Shown in pieces: positions 61,950 to 64,000 of a stretch of 64,000 nucleotides of DNA. Under the pieces are notes generated by a model, which did not search any database, was not told the DNA's origin, and saw only the letters and a list, made by a program, of their open reading frames with translations. The translations under genes were made by a program, and so were the position numbers. Position 1 is the stretch's first letter, and every line of letters starts with the position of its first letter. This stretch comes from Pteria penguin (Eukaryota; Mollusca; Bivalvia; Pterioida; Pteriidae): the NCBI GenBank assembly GCA_035048485.1, contig CM068583.1, positions 30,311,841 to 30,375,840 of the forward strand, in the 5' to 3' direction.

Positions 61950-62613
61950 CAAGCCGGTGTGGGCTAGTGGATCAGGTGCTTGGCGCACAGGGGTGACCTT
62001 ACAATGAGAAATTCCCAAGGCCTAATCCATAATAGACTAGTAATACGTCAATAGGTAAAAGGGAAGACTCGTATCACAGGGGTGACCAACATCAAACCTC
62101 GATATCTCCGCTAATTTTGCACGCTTTGACAAAAACCTGGTACCGATCGATCGGGGAGAGTCTCTTTTCTTTTTATATATGCACTTTGTTAATGTTTACC
62201 CATATAATCCATCTTTTTTTGCACGATTATTTCACTTTGCCTCCAAACGGACGGTTAATGGATACACCGTGCTATAAATAAAGCCGCAATGTCCTTTAAC
62301 CCGAGTCCGCAGCAAATCTCCTAGCAATGCATCGTTCGTGTTCGGGAATTTCTCAATGTAAGGTTACCCCTGTGCTCGGCTCGTGATCGAGAGGTCGCAG
62401 GTTTGACTTCCACCCTAGGCCCACCGTTGTTCTGTCTTTCGGATGAGACAATAATGAAAACCGAGGTCCCGTGTCACGGTAGGCGTGGCACGTAAAAGAT
62501 CCCTCGATCACTGCTTCCCGTCTGAATTTGGTATGCAATGCATCAGGCAGATGTCGTCACCATATACGTGAAAGAATCCTGGAATGATGTAAAATAATAA
62601 TCAATCAATCATT
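61950..62613 (+). mobile_element. SINE, family 1, split by a MITE
   Basis: The head AAGCCGGTGTGGGCTAGTGG / ATCAGGTGCTTGGC stops at 61984 and resumes at 62376 with TCGGCTCGTGATCGAGAGGT, then box B, body and tail (AATCAATCAATCATTTT) follow in order. Removing the insert and one copy of the 5-bp duplication restores the family sequence. The body has a small extra ATA in GAGACAATAATGAAAACCGAGG. Confidence 0.9.
61985..62375. mobile_element. 391-bp MITE inserted in a SINE
   Basis: The ends are GCACAGGGGTGACCTTACAA / TGAGAAATTCCC and, inverted, GCACAGGGGTAACCTTACAT / TGAGAAATTCCC, about 32 bp with two mismatches. The target duplication is TTGGC/TCGGC (5 bp) within the SINE's GTGCTCGGCTCG. A further copy of CACAGGGGTGACC lies inside at 62078-62090. 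No coding capacity. Superfamily not assigned. Confidence 0.88.
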
Positions 62614-64000
62614 TTATTCTCCAATGTTCTCCGAGGCTAACATCACATGACATAAATCAGTCAGATACAAGAAGGATAACTCTAACATAAAAGTGATACT
62701 GCAACAAATACCTTCCCAAGAAAATCTTTCTTCTTTGATTGTTCTCATTTGCAGACACTCTACCCAAAACTGACGGGTATACAATTCGGATTTATTCCAG
62801 ACATTCTGCAGATTATATCAGAATATGGATTAATGGAATTTCTGACAACTGGGCTTAGTAATGTACCCCAGTTTACTGACAAACTAATACGGAAGAAAAT
62901 TGTACACAGATCTGTATTCTGACTACATGTAAACTCGAATTACAAACGATCCCATTTTCTTGTATTTTACTGTGACCTCGGTTTTTCGATTCCACGAGCC
63001 CTTTGTATTTTGGCATCTAGCAAAAACTCTGCATGACATTTCAATATGCAAATTTATATCAAAACTTTGCACAATGGTCCCACATTACCACATAGAAATG
63101 TGTAAATTTTGCGCTATGGTTTACCAAAATGTTTTTGAACATGCAGTTTGCGCATGCGCTTTCATCACAAGTATCCATGAGGAATGGTACAAAAAATATA
63201 ATCGAACTGTTTGAACCTGGGTTGCGCGCCGAGTTGTTTAGTTGAAGATACCCATTTTACCCTCTTGGGACGTAAAACTCAGTTTGATATAGGAACAGAA
63301 GCACGAAGATATTTCGGCCTTCTCAGTTACAAATTTGTGAAGGAATCTTGTATGCTTTACAATAAGTATAATCCAATGGCGGATTTGTGGTGGAACGGAG
63401 CCGCCGCCCCCCTCCCCCCTCGGGGGCAGTGACCCATATTTTTTTTTTACAAAATTTGTCCCTCGACCCCCTCCCCCGGCAAAGGGGGTACTGGATCCGC
63501 CATTGATTATATATAATAGCCTACCATATGCTTAGTTGTACATCGTATAAATGATACATGTACATGTAATGTAACACAAATAAGAAGTCGTATCATATTA
63601 TTCGATTTCCATGTATTTACACACAAACATATATTTATATTTCTATTTTTCATTTAAATTCGCACTTTATTCTTTCATGTTGAAATGCACTATGTGAATT
63701 AATTCTATGTGTTTGATAAAATCTCTAGCTTATCTCTAGGAAATAATGATTCAATGAAAACTAGGAACTACTTTAAAAAAATGTACAGCATACCGGCTGC
63801 TTTTCGTTTGATATATGCAGCCCATCATATCAGAAGAAGATTCAGAAAAAGACTGTTCTGTATATTAAATGTTTGCCCCTTTCTAAATCCACCTTTGGAA
63901 TTATCCAGTAAAAAACAACCATATTTGTGAAAGACAATTTAATCCTTTGTGAAATTTTGCTAGACATAATGCATTAAATAATACATTATTGGCATACAAT
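62614..64000. other. Right edge, no firm gene; one MITE
   Basis: Reading frames at 62960-63214, 63211-63432 and 63709-63930 are open for 70-85 codons but show no family and no splice pattern that I can defend. 63374-63505 is a foldback with ends CAATGGCGGAT and ATCCGCCATTG around C/G-runs, a common invertebrate MITE design. Confidence 0.45.

Noticed and set aside
62960..63930. Three open frames of 70-85 codons at the right edge
   Set aside because: No family match, no coherent splice structure, and a MITE lies in the middle.

Overview
The window is AT-rich eukaryotic DNA that reads like a lophotrochozoan, most probably bivalve mollusc, genome. Genes are split into short exons with GT-AG introns. 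Most of the sequence is dispersed repeats: tRNA-derived SINEs, foldback MITEs with G-tracts, LINE ends and minisatellites. The gene types (a class I GLUT sugar transporter and a C1q-domain protein) and the repeated 'AGCTCACC...GGTGAGCT' hairpin elements fit a bivalve. No bacterial, phage or CRISPR features were seen.

Four protein-coding loci can be supported, all on the minus strand. (1) A complete 12-exon facilitated glucose transporter of 522 residues (10864 to 2017); every junction keeps frame. (2) A C1q-domain exon (23730 to 23315). (3) A newly assembled three-exon gene (47308 to 36019) for a 176-residue secreted protein with a signal peptide, an early Arg-Arg, two CX3C motifs and a C-terminal Gly-Lys; I do not recognise the family. 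(4) A 767-codon open frame (51984 to 49681) with one C2H2 zinc finger, a basic nuclear-localisation-like stretch and a long acidic C-terminal half.

The rest is repeats, laid out as follows. 1-2 kb: dispersed repeat and a TTA-flanked MITE. 2-11 kb: the GLUT gene with MITEs and microsatellites in its introns. 11-17.5 kb: foldback element, SINEs and retroelement fragments. 17.6-22.2 kb: 50 copies of a 46-bp satellite plus a 41-bp satellite, apparently inside a TTA-flanked inverted-repeat element. 26.2-28.7 kb: a Harbinger-type transposon remnant inside a second inverted-repeat structure. 30-35 kb: SINEs and a degenerate repeat. 36-47 kb: the novel secreted gene, whose introns hold a 41-bp satellite, a three-layer nest of transposons and a 55/44-bp satellite. 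49.3 kb: a 28-bp minisatellite. 52-64 kb: dispersed repeats, a long hairpin-ended element, SINEs and a MITE inserted in a SINE. The four genes show no operon-like or pathway relation to each other.
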